Shown here piece after piece: positions 35,575 to 48,670 of a stretch of 64,000 nucleotides of DNA. Below the pieces are notes generated by a model, which saw only the letters and a list, made by a program, of their open reading frames with translations, made no database searches and was not told the origin of the DNA. Each line of letters starts with the position of its first letter. Positions within the stretch are counted from its first letter, which is position 1. The stretch lies in assembly GCA_030248215.1 (NCBI GenBank), contig JASANG010002773.1, positions 1 through 64,000 of the forward strand, given 5' to 3'. Source of the stretch: Enoplolaimus lenunculus. Taxonomy: Eukaryota > Nematoda > Enoplea > Enoplida > Thoracostomopsidae. The translations under genes and the position numbers were made by a program.

Positions 35575-36190
35575 AGGACGAGATCTTGAAAGGAACGAAG
35601 TACTAAACCAAAAGAATGGAACACTGTAGAAGCGGAGTGGTGAAACCGGTTTGGCAAATAGTATCTACAATTTATTGCCAGACACACTGTTGGCGAGGCA
35701 GCTCCGGCGCAGACAGGGTCGAATGCTCCCCCTAAACTCGCGAGCGAAAAGCTAAATGCATTTTAAATCTTCGGCGGAAACAAAGGGTGAGACCTTGAAA
35801 GGAACGAAGTACTAAACCAAAAGAATGGAACACTGTAGAAGCGGAGTGGTGAAACCGGTTTGGCAAATAGTATCTACAATTTATTGCCAGACACACTGTT
35901 GGCGAGGCAGCTCCGGCGCAGACAGGGTCGAATGCTCCCCCTAAACTCGTGAGCGAAAAGCTAAATGCATTTTAAATCTTCGGCGGAAACAAAGGGTGAG
36001 ACCTTGAAAGGAACGAAGTACTAAACCAAAAGAACGGAACTTTGTAGAAACGGAGTGGTGAAACAGCTTTAGCGAATAATATCTACAATTTATTGCTAGA
36101 CATACTATTTGTGAAGCAGGGTCGGGGCAGACAGTCGCGGGTGCTCCCTCCAAGCTCACGAGCGAGGGGCCAGACGCATTTTAAATTTTC
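35575..36190. repeat. 209-bp tandem triplication
   Basis: Three units whose CTTGAAAGGAACGAAG anchors start at 35585, 35794 and 36003, exactly 209 bp apart. Units 1 and 2 are nearly identical, while unit 3 has diverged at many positions. Each unit ends in a GAGCGAAAAGCTAAATGCAT and CTTCGGCGGAAAC block, which is the edge of repeat family N found next door at 36150-36290. Confidence 0.92.
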
Positions 36191-36290
36191 GGCGGTTTTT
36201 GTTTCAGCCGGTTAGAGTGGGGCACCTTTAGGAGTTGAGGGCCTCCGAATGTGGGATATGGGGGATGGCTGCTCCGGCCATAATGCGAGG
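36150..36290 (-). repeat. Dispersed repeat family N, copy 2 (reverse)
   Basis: Reverse match to 6436-6575 (CGGCGGTTTTTGTTTCAGCC, then GGGGCACC and GAGGGCCTCC). It overlaps the last 209-bp unit, suggesting the tandem repeat grew from this element. Confidence 0.6.
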
Positions 36291-36373
36291 TACATTCGCC
36301 ATTCGTACTTCTGGTTCTTCCAGCATAGGAACATATGAGATATATCGCAATAGTAATTAGCATATGAATATGT

Positions 36374-36876
36374 CGTGCCCCAAACAGCTATTTGCACCAG
36401 TTGGCACCAAACGACAATTGCTGTTCGGGACAGCCTAAACATCTACTGGAATACAAACTGTTTTTGATTGGTTGTTCAAGCTTGACTATGTTCGAGAAAA
36501 CTCACTTGCACAATAATATTTGGCTCCAACATATTTGCAAAGTATAAATTAAACAGTGTTTATATAGTATACAAACGAAAGTGTGTCAGCGTGTGCCGTA
36601 AATGTTTATAAATATAACGTTTTGTGGGTAATTTTGTTTTCAAATTGTTCCTATACAATCCTTTGTTATGAAATTGTTAACCTACAATCCTTCAGCCATA
36701 TAAACCTTGTTGAAGCCAAATAATTACTGTGCAAACCAGTTTGCTCGAATATAGCCAAACCTAAAAATCAATCAAAATTAATCTGCACTTTAGTAGTTGA
36801 TTTGGCTGCCCCGAACAGCAATTGTCGTTTGAGACGTCCCAGTTGCCAACTGGGGAAAATAGATTTTAGGGGCACG
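36374..36876. mobile_element. Long-TIR DNA element, about 500 bp
   Basis: Terminal inverted repeats of about 70 bp begin CGTGCCCC. Both arms contain CCAGTTGGCA and, further in, AAACGACAATTGCTGTTCGG. The interior (36450-36800) is AT-rich and non-coding. This is a single non-autonomous element of unknown superfamily. Confidence 0.85.
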
Positions 36877-39800
36877 CCATACATACTAAATTAATATGAG
36901 TAGCTAGTGAAAGGGTCTTTTCGATTTTTCCACAGGTGTTGTTCGCCCAAAAATTGTCTTATTTTTAAATTTTTGCATATTTGTGCACCTCATCATCTCT
37001 CCTGATACCACAATTTTAAGTTGCGAAGACATCAATTTTTGAAGTTTTAAGGTTTTCATTACAGACGGGAAAATGTTTGTGTAAAAGTTATAAAAATTTA
37101 TACATCAATCGATGTAATGTGTACATCAGGGTACAACTGGATGTCTGCCTCTGGCTCCGACGGAAAATCAACCTCCTGCTTCGGATCCAACTCCGGCAAT
37201 TTCGGTAGTGAAAGTTTCAATAGTTTTACAAAATTTATCTGTTTGGCGCGTTTCATCGTGTGGCACTATTTTGAGGAGAAAATTGCCGAGATTTTGTAAA
37301 AAATAAGCATACAACCAAACGAATTAAACAACACACTACAGTTACTAGTTAAAATTAACATATTAACATGATTTTAACTACCAAATTGCGCATCGCCTCC
37401 GGCTCCAGCTCCGGCAAGTTTGTTGGCCTCCGGTTCGGGCTCCGGTATTTTTTACCTCCGGTTGCACCGTAATGAGCCGGCTGAGCCTAATTGTGTTAAA
37501 ATTTGTCAACCCACTGGTTTATTAGATTTGCCCAACGTCGTTGTAGAGTTTTGGTTTTACGCATCGTGTTTCCATTCTTATATTAGCTAGTTTATTGACA
37601 AAATGTCAGAGTTTGTTTTTGTACGTCGTTAACTCGAAATAATCAAATTTCATTAGACTCTGTGCGAAAACTGTTATTGGCAACGCTATAAGGGACAACC
37701 GAATTATGAAATGCAGTGTAGGTAGAAGCGGATGTCTATCTCCGGCCCAGGTTATTGCGTAAAATCGGCGTACGATTCTAATCCCTCAGATGTAATTTTA
37801 GTCGAGGGTGCGGTTGCGGAAACATCTGAAGCGAATTTATCGTATTATTATAACTTTTGCGGTTTAATATTATACTACAAGTTTTGGGGCAATGTTATAA
37901 ACATAAATTGTCAAAAATGTGATAATTCAACATTATCTTCCGATATTCTTAATGTTTGCTCCACCCTCGGTTTCGGCACCGGCAGAATTTATTGATCTTT
38001 GGTTCAAGCATTTACGACTTTCATTTGTACCATGAAGTGAAATGTGAAAACGAAGATAACAGGGGCGTCGCGTAGCCAGCATTTAATTTCGCGGGGTATG
38101 CCGAACAGTAGTTTTGTTACGAGCTATTGTAGGAGAAGAAGAAATATTTTAAGTCTGTAAAACTGTCTTTATCATGTGTTTCTCAAAAATACCGGAGCAG
38201 ATATGTCCTCCTATTCTCCCTTGCATAAATCCTTTATAATTCGTTTACTAATGCTATGCAGATGCAGATGAACAGACACAGTTGGCCAAATTTACATAGT
38301 GAATTGAATAAAATTCTGGTTCTTAGGCATCAATAAATCGCTTTAAAGATGCTGATTTCAGCGAGGAAATCCTACTTTGACGTCCGCCGCATCATACACC
38401 ATAAGAAACCGAATCCGAAACATAGACAGTCGGAATATTTGATAAAATGCTCAGTCCATCTGGCTGTGTTTTACTTCTGTAATAATTTAATCAAACATAA
38501 TTACATTATACGCTGCGCAATTCTCGGAAGGCGCTGTGGAAATGTACGCTAGAATGATAATGAAAAATTTAATCCAAGCAATCTTGATGTAAACAGGGAA
38601 TTTTGACCCAGTAGTGTATACGTCGTGTTTAGCTTAATTAAGTTAGAACCTGACATTGTTTGTTGTTGCTAAAAATGTGAAAAATTAAAGTAAAAAATTT
38701 GAAATTGCTAACAAATTTTTGAATCACAAAAACAGATAATTCTGGACACAAAGCAAGCATAGGATTTAATCAGTTGCCGGCTGGCAGGGACGAAACCAAA
38801 AAGTTTGCGACGGCAGCCCCGCGATTGCAAACGATTTTCGCTCTGGGTCACGTATTATCTTTACGTGTTTATCGTCTGTTGGTGATATGTCGTGTATCTT
38901 TCGAACCAGCAAATAGTGAGCGTTAAAATGTAACACAATTTTTTGAGTTTGACATGCCCTCCTACTGATCCAATTTTCACATTTGTGCTTGACTCAGTTT
39001 GTGTAGTCAGGAAAAGCCTGTTTCCGAGAGAGTCAATTTGACTCCCCATTTTTACAGGGTAAACTGTATGCGTTCATCAGCTTAAAAACTATAGCAACTG
39101 GTGATAGGTGTTATATGCATTTGATAAAATGGACCTAGATTTTCATACAAAGGTTTGATTTTGGTTCCTATTCGGAAGACCATGGCTTGGCATTTTTTCC
39201 TTTAGATTTGTTGGTACCCATAATCCACAATACAGTCCTTTCCTTGGTTTGTTATGTTTATGCTTGTGTGCTTGGTCTAATGTTATCTTCAAACGTTATC
39301 GTTAATTTTGCGCTCTTGCGAACAACCAACATTATTTTTATAGAAATGTGTAAATTTTAAATTAAACTATTTTAGCCGTATGCCAGAAAAACGTTATTGC
39401 TACACTTAGAGTACCAACAGGAAATGGGTTTACAGATTTACAAGAATTGATTAGGTATATAATTTAATCTGTAACGGTATTGACACACATGTTCAATGGA
39501 AATGGACTATATAGCGGAGGTTCCGACAATTTTTGATAACCGTATTTTTTCATTATTTTATATAAAAGGGGTGTCCTTCGGTGATCGTGTTTCTATGGGA
39601 AATTTTGAAGACTAGAGCCTATTTCGTAGACAGTAAATTTGACTCGCCATTTTTTGCACTGTGAGAGACAACTAAAAAGTTGTTTTCTACAATTTTCAGT
39701 TTATTTGTAACAAAGATAGGTATATATTAGAATAGTTGTTTTCTTAAAACACAACTGTGATAAAAATGTATATAAAGGCGAAGTGTACCGAACGAAGCTA

Positions 39801-39914
39801 ATCATTCAACTCTCAAAATAAACTTTAACTGAGAATTCATTTCTGTGAAAAAATACAAATTAAGCTCGAAATGTTGAGATGTTGCGCGTTTATTTCTGTT
39901 ACAAAAACAGTTGA
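36877..39914. other. Gene-free stretch with repeat pieces
   Basis: 36930-37060: family G piece. 37120-37210, 37380-37460 and 37720-37990: pieces rich in CTCCGGCTCCGG-type motifs (family R, also at 24240-24330). The 87-codon frame at 37732-37995 falls inside that family and is not supported as a gene. 38986-39058 and 39636-39664: right-end fragments of MITE family C. Confidence 0.5.
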
Positions 39915-40282
39915 TAATGGCTGGTTCTCTAAACCCCACTTAAGTACAACTTAGTACTAGGTACGCGCTAAGTAATTACTTAACCATTCTGTCGTTTTTA
40001 AAAGTTTACTTAAGTTAAGCAAATACTTGATTCACGGACTAAATTTTATATATTACACATTAACAGGTCAGGCATATTAAGTTTGGTCAAAGTTAAATTG
40101 TAGACTCATCTTACCTCCTGACTATAAAGCAAAGCTATAGCTTTGTTGTATTGGTAATGGCTCACCTTTGGCGTTTATCTGTTTCTGTTCAAAAATTTAA
40201 GTATTTCCTTGAGTATTACTTAACTAATTACTTAAGTATAACTTAGGTAAATACTTAAGTAAGATTTCAGAAACAGCCATTG
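39915..40282. mobile_element. CTTAAGTA-rich foldback MITE family E, copy 3
   Basis: Ends AATGGCTGGTTCTCTAAAC and TTTCAGAAACAGCCATT with CTTAAGTA motifs inside each arm. Confidence 0.8.
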
Positions 40283-42556
40283 AATACGAATACTTAATAT
40301 TGAAAAATGAAATTCTTTTGATTAAAATGCGCAAACTAATGACCAGGCAGCATAAAGTTCAATAGAAGTATAATATTTCAATAACAGCAATGACACTGTT
40401 TTTAACAACTGCATGAGTTTGCTAAAAATCTTTCATTATAATTCGCGAAACAAGACGTTGTTTCTACACCTGCGCGCAAACGGAAACTAACAAAATCCCA
40501 ACATAAAGAGGGGCGAATGCCTTTGCCTATGGCACAAAGTAAATATAAAATTTGACTTATACCTACGCACCAAATATTACAGTTTTCTGACTAATCGAGC
40601 TAACAAGTATAATATTTGAAGTTTTTGCATTACCAGCGTTTGGCCGAATTTGATGTCTATCTTTTCAAATTACGTTACAAAAGAGTATAATTACTAAATT
40701 AGGCTCATCGAACACACCGAACGCTCAACAAATTTGTTAAAAGAAAATGTTATCGTCGGCATAACCTACAATAATTTAACAACGAAATATATGCTTCTTG
40801 AAACAAACTAATGCGTGCTCCGTGGAAAAATGCATCTGCAATTGACGACGACTTACGCTGATTTAAAAAACAGCAAGTAGCACGTCCTTAAATTTCAAAG
40901 TTTTAAAATTTTAAAAAACCAAGTACAGCGTCCAAAAAATCGAATATTACTAATCGTAGATTGCAATTTTAACTAATTTCGGAGCCGTTGTCGACGATTT
41001 TCAAATATACTAGTAGCTGTCGTTATCTCTTTTCCTGAAACATAGTAGTTCTTTCATAGCAACTGATTTTTACTATTTTGCTGTTAAATTTAAATGTTGA
41101 CTGCCTGAACAAGTTATTTACATTAGGCGATGTTTAAAACTAGACTAAAATTGTGGTTAGTATAGCTGCCTTTAGAAATTGTTGTCTACCATATGTTCTT
41201 AGCTTAAAACTGAATATTGGCAGTTGTCAGCGGTAGACTGTTTTCTGGACAAAGAGCTGTCACATGCCAAAAGCTTGAATTTTAATGTAGAATTTTGGTT
41301 TTTTATATATCCCGAATTAAATTTTTTTTATATTAGCTTGGCTTGCTAGACTAGGCTAGGCTAAGAAAAACTGACAGATGCTAGGCTAGGCGGTTTGGCT
41401 TTTAGATTTATGCCTTGTTCTGCCCCTTTTCTACGTTGGCCTTAATTTTTTAAATTTTTTAAGTTTTTGTGATTGAAATTCTTGTGCTTTTTGTTGCCCA
41501 ATGAAGGTTGTATCGGCAGGCGCATGTATTGCTTTCGGCATTTTTATGTGAATTGTATACATCCTGTCAAATATGCATGCCTCCATCTCAAAGAAACAGT
41601 AGCAAATGACTATGGCGCGGCCAGTACATATGGCCCGAAATATTTATTTGATATATCAAAATTAAATTTTCTGCACTACAATGAAATCAAGGTGGCATGG
41701 TTTTTCAAAGTTTCAAAGCTTTTTTATTTTTCTGCCAATATAAATTGCGAAAACCAAATATTCTCCAGGCTTTCTAAAGTTTTGAAAAAAATTACGGACG
41801 AACCGAAATTTTTTAAAATATTTTCGCAATTTTTATTTCTGTGCCAGAGTGAAACAGAAAATACCGAAACCGGAAAGCAAAAAATACTTGCTACAGAAAA
41901 AACCCGAACAATGACAAATTTTTGCTTCTAAAAGTTGTGAACTATACGTGGTGTTTCCCATACCATCTTGGCTGCGCTCATAGCTGTTTCTCGTATGCAT
42001 ATATTTGGTAGATCAGGGCCTATGGAACAGGGTGGGAACGTTGCGCTGAGGAACTGTAGAATATAGCTTTCGTGTCATAAGCAATAAATCTACAGACCCA
42101 TCAGAAACCTAGATACCCCTAAAAACATGGTACTGCTCAGTAGTAGTCTTTTAGCAACTGTCGTTTAGCTTGATATATTTAAAATAGACACTACCGTTTA
42201 AACTATCGTGAATTTCAGAAGTTGTCGTCAGGCCAATTTGGTTTGTTTATTGACGACACTGTGTTAAAATGATTTTTCAAAGACGACTACTTGTGATTTC
42301 GAAAATAAGTAGTTGTCGTTTGAAATTTTTTGAAAACCTAGCAATAGGCAAGCGTCAATAGCCGATGCATTTTTCCACACGGTGTACACGACATATTGTG
42401 GAGCACGCATAATTATGCGTCAGAGTAATGCGAATTATCAAACGAAACAATATGTTCGCCAATTTGGTAGCAGACCACCATGTGTCCCCGTAGCCAAAAG
42501 GGGCCAGAGGGGCTCAGGCTCTTGGAGGAATTTTACCCCTCTCGAAAATTTTCAGC
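40283..42556. other. Gene-free stretch
   Basis: 41340-41400 has several TAGGCTAGGC repeats. 42140-42330 holds partly inverted GTAGTTGTCGTTTGAAA blocks. The 152-codon plus frame at 41473-41931 is rich in Phe, Lys and Ile and without a motif; I do not support it. Nothing else is recognised. Confidence 0.45.
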
Positions 42557-42737
42557 CTCATTGTAACGAACTAGCTAATACTTAATTTGATTTTTTTGAT
42601 ATGCATGTAGAATATATATGTATGTATGTCTTGTTAGTTTACATTATATATGTCATGTAATTTACATTATATATGGGTTAAAATATATATATGCATCCCT
42701 TGCTATTAAATGATTTTGTTCGATTTCGGTGAAGTGA

Positions 42738-42956
42738 GGCCTTGAAAAAGATAAAATAGGCATTATGGAAAAAGGTGTTCAGGTTAGATTTGCTCACAAT
42801 CCTAAGTTATGCTGCGCTTTATTGAACACCAATTCTTCTTTGCTCGATAAAGCTAATAAACATGACTTATTCTGGGAAACCGGAGTCGAGTTCGCTGATC
42901 AGAATCCATTAATACCAGCGAACAGACGGGGTAGAAATAAAATGGGCATCTCTTAA
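42738..42956 (+). other. NADAR (YbiA/DUF1768)-like protein segment inside the LTR fossil
   Basis: Translation gives a segment with the order VRFAHNPKL, LLNT, HDLFWETG and GRNKMG. This follows the second half of NADAR domains (KFxxNPxL, LLxT, DxxWGxG, GxNxLG). NADAR proteins are linked to ADP-ribose and NAD-derived compounds and act as ADP-ribosyl glycosidases in some systems. That is family knowledge and not shown here. Only part of a domain is present. It may be cargo of the element or captured host DNA. Confidence 0.55.
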
Positions 42957-43311
42957 TTCGGGTGCGAGCAACCCTGAAAAACTCAAAGGGTTGTTCTTTA
43001 ACTACAGCAGCAGCAGCATATTCACATCAAATCTCATTTCAAATCACTTACTACGTGTAATGTGGAATTCACGTTATAACCGGGGCAGGCGGGACACATT
43101 TTGTCCCATGTTGATTCGACAACAACGTTAAAAGTCGGGCTCTTATATCGGGTCAACAGGCAAAACTTGGGTGCTGATAAATGAATGAAAAATCGAACTG
43201 CAGAGGCACATATGTGCTTTAAATATCAAATACACGCCTGCAAAAAGTTTCCGACACAAAATCGCTTACAACCACAGCTTCATAATTTACAAATTCAAAT
43301 TTCACATTCTA

Positions 43312-43392
43312 GTGTCATATGATATTCAACAGAACAATTTGGGTATGTTTCCTTATGCATGCAGACATTTGAAAATATATCATATGATATTC
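43312..43392. repeat. Pair of CATATG-centred palindromes
   Basis: TGTCATATGATATTC at about 43313 and ATATCATATGATATTCG at about 43377 are copies of the near-palindrome AATATCATATGATATT. They are shared with the cluster at 58286-58553. Confidence 0.75.
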
Positions 43393-44228
43393 GCAGACAA
43401 TACCTCGAATATCAAATAACATTGAAGAACAAAAGGTGATCTACACATGACAATAGCAGACAAATACGAATTTTTTAATACGATATGGGGTCTACAAGCT
43501 GACAAAATGTTACCCAGTAGTCTAATAGAGACAAAAATGTCCCAAGCTGCCTCAGTTATAACGTGAACCTCGCATAAAATCGAACAATTACGCACCGTAA
43601 TCGTTTCAAACAACTGAAATTTTTAGCTTTTTTGAGCACTTTGTATTCACTGGTTTTTATCGGGTATCTTGGTTATTTTCGTAACTTATATTTGTAGTCT
43701 TGCGGTATGATTTCATTTGTTATGCAAATTTTTTGTTATAAATTCTAAATATATTGCGAAGTCTAATTAGACGCTATTCGTCATAAACCCAAAAGGGGTC
43801 ATACCTCTCATCGTGATTTGTGTTTTCATTTGTTTTGTATTTTTTGCTTTATATCAAGTTTTGTCTCAGTACGGTGTGTTAGGTCAAGGATGAAGACGGT
43901 TGAGTTATTGGCGAATGCTACCGAACAATAAGCGTATAGTTTTGAAGGGGTGTGCTGTGGAAGATGGCTGTCTAACAGTTGGCGAACACTTGGCAGTTAT
44001 ATGGCGAAATGTGCGGAATTCGTTGCAGTTGTTGACGATGAGGAGGAGCAGGGAGTCGATGATCACTTAGTAAGTAGCACTTTGTCCGGATAAGTTGCTA
44101 TCTTTTCAGAAAGTTGACTGATTGCTAACTGCGGCGTGCTGTCTGCGGGGTGTATATATCAATGGGTTGGTTTATACACAGTGGAAGTGTATACTCGGAG
44201 GAGCTCGTTTGAATTAAGTCCGGGAGGA

Positions 44229-44734
44229 TGTGGCGAACTAGCCTATAACTGAATTTAATTTTCATTTTTTGTGTATGTATGTAGAACATATATGTATGTA
44301 TATTTATGTATGTGTATATACATGTCTTGTTAATTTGCGTTATATGTCATGCATTCTGCATTATATATAAGTTACATTATATATGCATGTATATATTTAC
44401 CTGTGTGTAGGTGTGTATGTATAGAAGTGTATGTGTAATGACGTCATCTTTTCTCGAACATTCCAGAACTCCATCGAACATTCGAGGACAATGCCAAAAG
44501 GTATAAATACCCGGCACTTTCTGACACTTGCCATTCCTTTGACTGTTTCTTTTACTGACTGGTTCTCTTAACCACTTCGCTTTAATTGCTTATTTTACTT
44601 CGCTTTACTGTAACTGTTTCTTTTACTTAATAAACAATAACCTAACCGCTCGTTTATTGATTCGAGTAGTAGGCTCTCTCAGTAACAGTAACTTAGTAAC
44701 TAGTAATAGCATTAATAGTCAACTCAACGACTAC
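44229..44734 (+). promoter_or_regulatory. Right LTR with promoter and polyadenylation signals
   Basis: Preceded by a purine tract (GGGAGGA). Starts TGTGGCGAAC and ends GACTACA. Contains a CRE-like TGACGTCA at 44438, a TATA box GGTATAAATACC at 44500, and AATAAA near 44629. Element order U3-R-U5 is consistent with an LTR. Confidence 0.65.
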
Positions 44735-47700
44735 ACTTATTACATATGTATATGTCGATATGTGTTTTGCTTAGATATAAATGAAAAGTAATATACACAT
44801 ATACTGGTATATGCGTATATGTCGGTGTGTGTGTTGCTTTGATATAAATGAAAACTAATAAATACATGTATATCTATAGGTCTAGCTGTAAGGAGCAGGT
44901 CTCGCTGTAGATTGTTTCTTTGTGTTTGCAAGCTGCGGATGTGTGAAGTTTCGGGTATATTGGGCAATATTGCACCTAGAGGCTGTGTATTTTATAAACG
45001 TGCGCTATGGCGTGCCTGCCCATGAATACAGCTTTACAGCAAGATTGTTGTGATATCGATGTGTAATAGTGTTTAGCTGGTTGATGAGTACGGCGAAAAT
45101 TTTTAGATTCGACTTAACTTCTTTGATTGTAAGAGGTATATATGAGACTAGCAATTTCGTTCATTCCTTTCGAGATCACCGTATTTCCGAGACTTTATCA
45201 GGTAATTTGTAGCGACGTTTAGCAACCCAGCTATTATATATTGTAACAGTTTAAGAATTATGCGGGAAATTGTACAACTGTATTTATGCGTTAGAAATTG
45301 TTTTCCATTTAGGAGTTAAAAATTGTTTTTAAACTACAATTTTTAAGCCCAAACATTAGAATTTTGAGGCATCCAAGGATTTTATCGAGCAAAATTGTTT
45401 TGAAAATCGATAACTTATTCTAAACAGTTAGAATATTTCAGTTTCAGATCCAATTTAAGTTCAAAATTTGTGATAAAACCCTAAAATTGTTGGGCGCAAC
45501 AATTAATTCTTCGAATTTCTGCCGCCACTTTAGTTCAAAGTTATTAAAAGCATTAGCTAATTTCTAGATTTGAGAATTTTGTTGGTTATGAAGAAAATAC
45601 CACCAAGAATTCGAACAATTAGTTTCTTGTGTGTATAAAATGCACCTGGCGCTAGTTAAAGCGGCAGAATTTGGAGTTTGTGTTTCCGTCGTGTCAGGTG
45701 CTGTCTGATACAACCGCGTTCGTTTAGTTTTTTCGTTGAACCCGGTTGTGCCAATTAAGTAAAATTGCGCTGCGAGATTGGAGATTGCTAATTTTTAGAG
45801 GCATTTCTGCATAAGTTTGGCAGAAAGTTAAACTACGAGGAGATACCTGAGGGAATGTTTCGTAGCTGCAGCGGTAAAATTAGTGGAATTCTAGTACCAA
45901 TCAAGCTAAACATTTTTATTGCCAATTGTAACAGTTCGTTTTAGTTGTTTTTGGTGATTTTGTAAGAATTTCGAAGTACGGCGTTGCCGATTTATGAGTT
46001 GACAGACCCAAGTGGCTGCAATAAGTAGTATATCTATTTTCTACGTACAGTATATACTTGGAGTGTGGTTGATTTTGGGCTGGGCAAATAAGGATCTGCA
46101 CCGAAGCTAACTGTGATCTAATTGAATTTCTTCCGGGTATGCCACTTTTCTACAGCCACCTTGTAAATTATCGCGTACTATTATTGAGTATACCGATTAA
46201 CGGGTAAATATAATAGAGTAGAGGAGTGCACCAGTAACTCACGTGATAATTTGTAGCGTTTTTATAAATTTGATTTTAAAGGTGCGACACCGTTAAATTC
46301 CCATCGCGTGGTGTTCTACTTGAAAGTCACCGAAAACCATTGTACGTCCCTTCTCACAAATGTTCAGCTTCTCTAGCAAGGTGACCTGGCTACGGACCTT
46401 CCACCTTGCAATAGCAGTCCATGAAAAGTACTTCACTGTAAGAATTGATTAGCATGGGATTAGTCATTGGTGTTTGTGACATTACAGTTTTATAATGTGA
46501 ATCCATCGTGGATTCGCAGCTTTTTTGTTGCTGACGTAACAATAGCACAAATAATGATGCGACCAACTTTAAACGACATAAACCATAAATATGCCATGCG
46601 TGACAAAAAGTGTCGTCTGATAAAGTGCATCGCAAAACTGCAAAAAATTTCGTTTAACTTCGTTTAACAACGTCACGATTTCAAGTTTTGATATCCATCG
46701 ATATACCGATTCTTGTTTAAACCTTAGCGATTTTTCCTTTCTGTAAACAACAAGCAGCCCTAAACGAGCCCGGAAGACAAAGATTTATACCACTTTATAT
46801 TACAGAACAAGGGATTCATAACCTTGTACGAAATCAATTTGTCGAATATTGCGAGAAGCCGTTATTAAGTAAGCAGAAAACACAACATCACTATCGATAT
46901 TACAACCCCTGCCCATCGAAGCCAGTCCCATTCAGGGGCCTCGCTGGAATTGATTCAACGTAATTTTTACACAACCGTCTCGTGAAATTGAGACAAAAAT
47001 TTGGTGAATGTTGCAGTAGCAGGTAAACTATAATAGCAAAAGTAAACATGATAAACCCAGCACAAACACACGGGGCATTTCTTTGAACAACAGGAACCTC
47101 AATGGGGCCTGTGCGAAGCACATCAGGGGCCTGGAAAAAGTAGTTTGGGTTTTGGAACATTATATGCGACAGGAACGAACGCGATATCACGTATAATTTG
47201 CACAAGATGTGATATCATTTTATACGTTTTCACTTGAACAACTGTATGTGCTGATTCACACAAAATGAGCAATTATAAAGTCGTTAACTGTAACCTATCA
47301 TAAACGGGAAACATAATGGGGCGTGGTTGACCATAACCAGAAATCAAACCACAAACCAGGTCACCCTGAAGTACAGAATATGAACCCGCCTATATAGTTT
47401 CTCCTCAAATCTGTTATTGTATGCACTATAAGCTTGTGGGTCATAACTTTTGATCCATTAGTTATGCAGCCATAAAAGGTAACATTTGATTTAGTTCAAA
47501 GGCGGTCCAGGTTTTACATTTCAACTTCCAGTCACACGTTTAGTATTTTAACAGTTACATCATGATACCTTATGGACCATCGTTATTAATAATGCTCGCA
47601 CAGTGGTAAGAATTGCCGATTCACCTCTATTGGACTAGGGCAAAAAACGATGCTATGACCAAGTTCTGGTAACACCTGCCATGTACATTGATAGTCAGTT

Positions 47701-48428
47701 TGTCCGAAAAAAAGTACTGACAAAACAGAGTTTCTACGCAGGGTCAATTGACAAAAAGCTAACAGGAGGGTGTCTTTGTTGTCCTTCATTTTGCAAAGAG
47801 CTTAATAACATCCTTCTGACAGAGTTTCTGAAAATGGTATGCATTATCTATATACAAAGTTTTGTTTGAAAATGAAAAGTCGCAGGGTTTTGGATATGAT
47901 AGGTTAAAAACGAGTGGTGCTTGTTCATTGGATCAACAATATTATGCTCTAATTTCGTGTAAATTAGATTCTACGACAATTTTCCATCCAAGATAGCTTA
48001 GCCATAAACCTCGAAAAATTTTACCGGTTCAAATATTTTATGAAAGCCGATCGTAAGGTCTAAACTCCAAAAGTTGACATATTTAAAAAAGCCAGCTTCC
48101 AGCCAGCTCAAAAACGGTAAGTTAAAAATATAAGTCTAAATGATAAATTCAGATGCCGTCTACCCACTTCCTTTCAAACTTTTATTAGTAGTAAACCCGT
48201 CAAAAGTCGCCATACATATTAAAGATTGCGTATCCCTAAGCCTATACACATATCGGAATAGAAGACTGGATTCCCACAAATGCTAGTAGTGGCAGTGTGT
48301 ATGTCACACTACGGGAACCAACTCAAATATGCATAACAATTTACCAAGACATAAGTCCAGTGCCCCAATTAGCCTTCAAATCCCTCTGTAATGGAACGAT
48401 GTAGCGGCAGTGATGTGAGTATGCTGGT
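44735..48428. other. Gene-free stretch
   Basis: Mostly unique AT-rich DNA. 46900-47160 has two GGGGCCT-containing patches in a minus frame with one hydrophobic run, probably repeat-derived. A short frame at 45138-45201 ends in a GTAATT donor but is too short to support. No gene is called. Confidence 0.4.
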
Positions 48429-48617
48429 CAATATTACTTTTAGGATGTAACACTAGATTAAGCGTATTCCTACCCTAAAGCCTAAGCCTAAGCGTTGCAA
48501 AAATGTGTTCCTAAGCCTAAGCCTAAGCCTAAGCGTAAGCAAAAAATGTAATCTTGAATCACAACCTAGTGTTTTATAGACCAACCAGAAGCATGGACGC
48601 CCCTTAATGTAACATGG
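48429..48617. mobile_element. MITE family D2 carrying CCTAAG repeats, copy 1
   Basis: Right end CGCCCCTTAATGTAACATGG; the left end ATATTACTTTTAGGATGTAA is diverged. The inside has CCTAAGCCTAAGCCTAAG runs (48470-48540) and ATGTAATCTTGAATC. Copies at 59200-59349 and 59839-60026. Confidence 0.8.
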
Positions 48618-48670
48618 TCCAGTATGCTTAGACTTACACATCAAAAGAAGTTAAAACAACATACATTTAG

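Larger units (their letters stand above)
42557..44734 (+). mobile_element. Broken LTR retrotransposon (fossil)
   Basis: A left LTR-like segment (about 42557-42716) and a right LTR (44229-44734) share the start TGTNNCGAACTAGC, the following AATTTAATTTT block and the TATATGTATGTAT region. Between them is a short internal part that holds a NADAR-like segment (42738-42956) and a later non-coding insertion with CATATG palindromes. Gag and pol are not recognisable. The element is clearly incomplete and broken in several ways. The LTR family (Gypsy or other) cannot be assigned. Confidence 0.6.

Noticed and set aside
37732-37995. 87-codon plus-strand frame
   Set aside because: Lies within dispersed CTCCGGCTCCGG-type repeat family R.
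41473-41931. 152-codon plus-strand frame
   Set aside because: Low-complexity Phe/Lys/Ile text, no motif, no splice context.
45138-45201. Short plus-strand open segment before a GTAATT donor
   Set aside because: About 21 codons, open in two frames, no partner exon.
46900-47205. 101-codon minus frame with one hydrophobic run
   Set aside because: Built on two GGGGCCT-containing repeat-like patches, no family motif.
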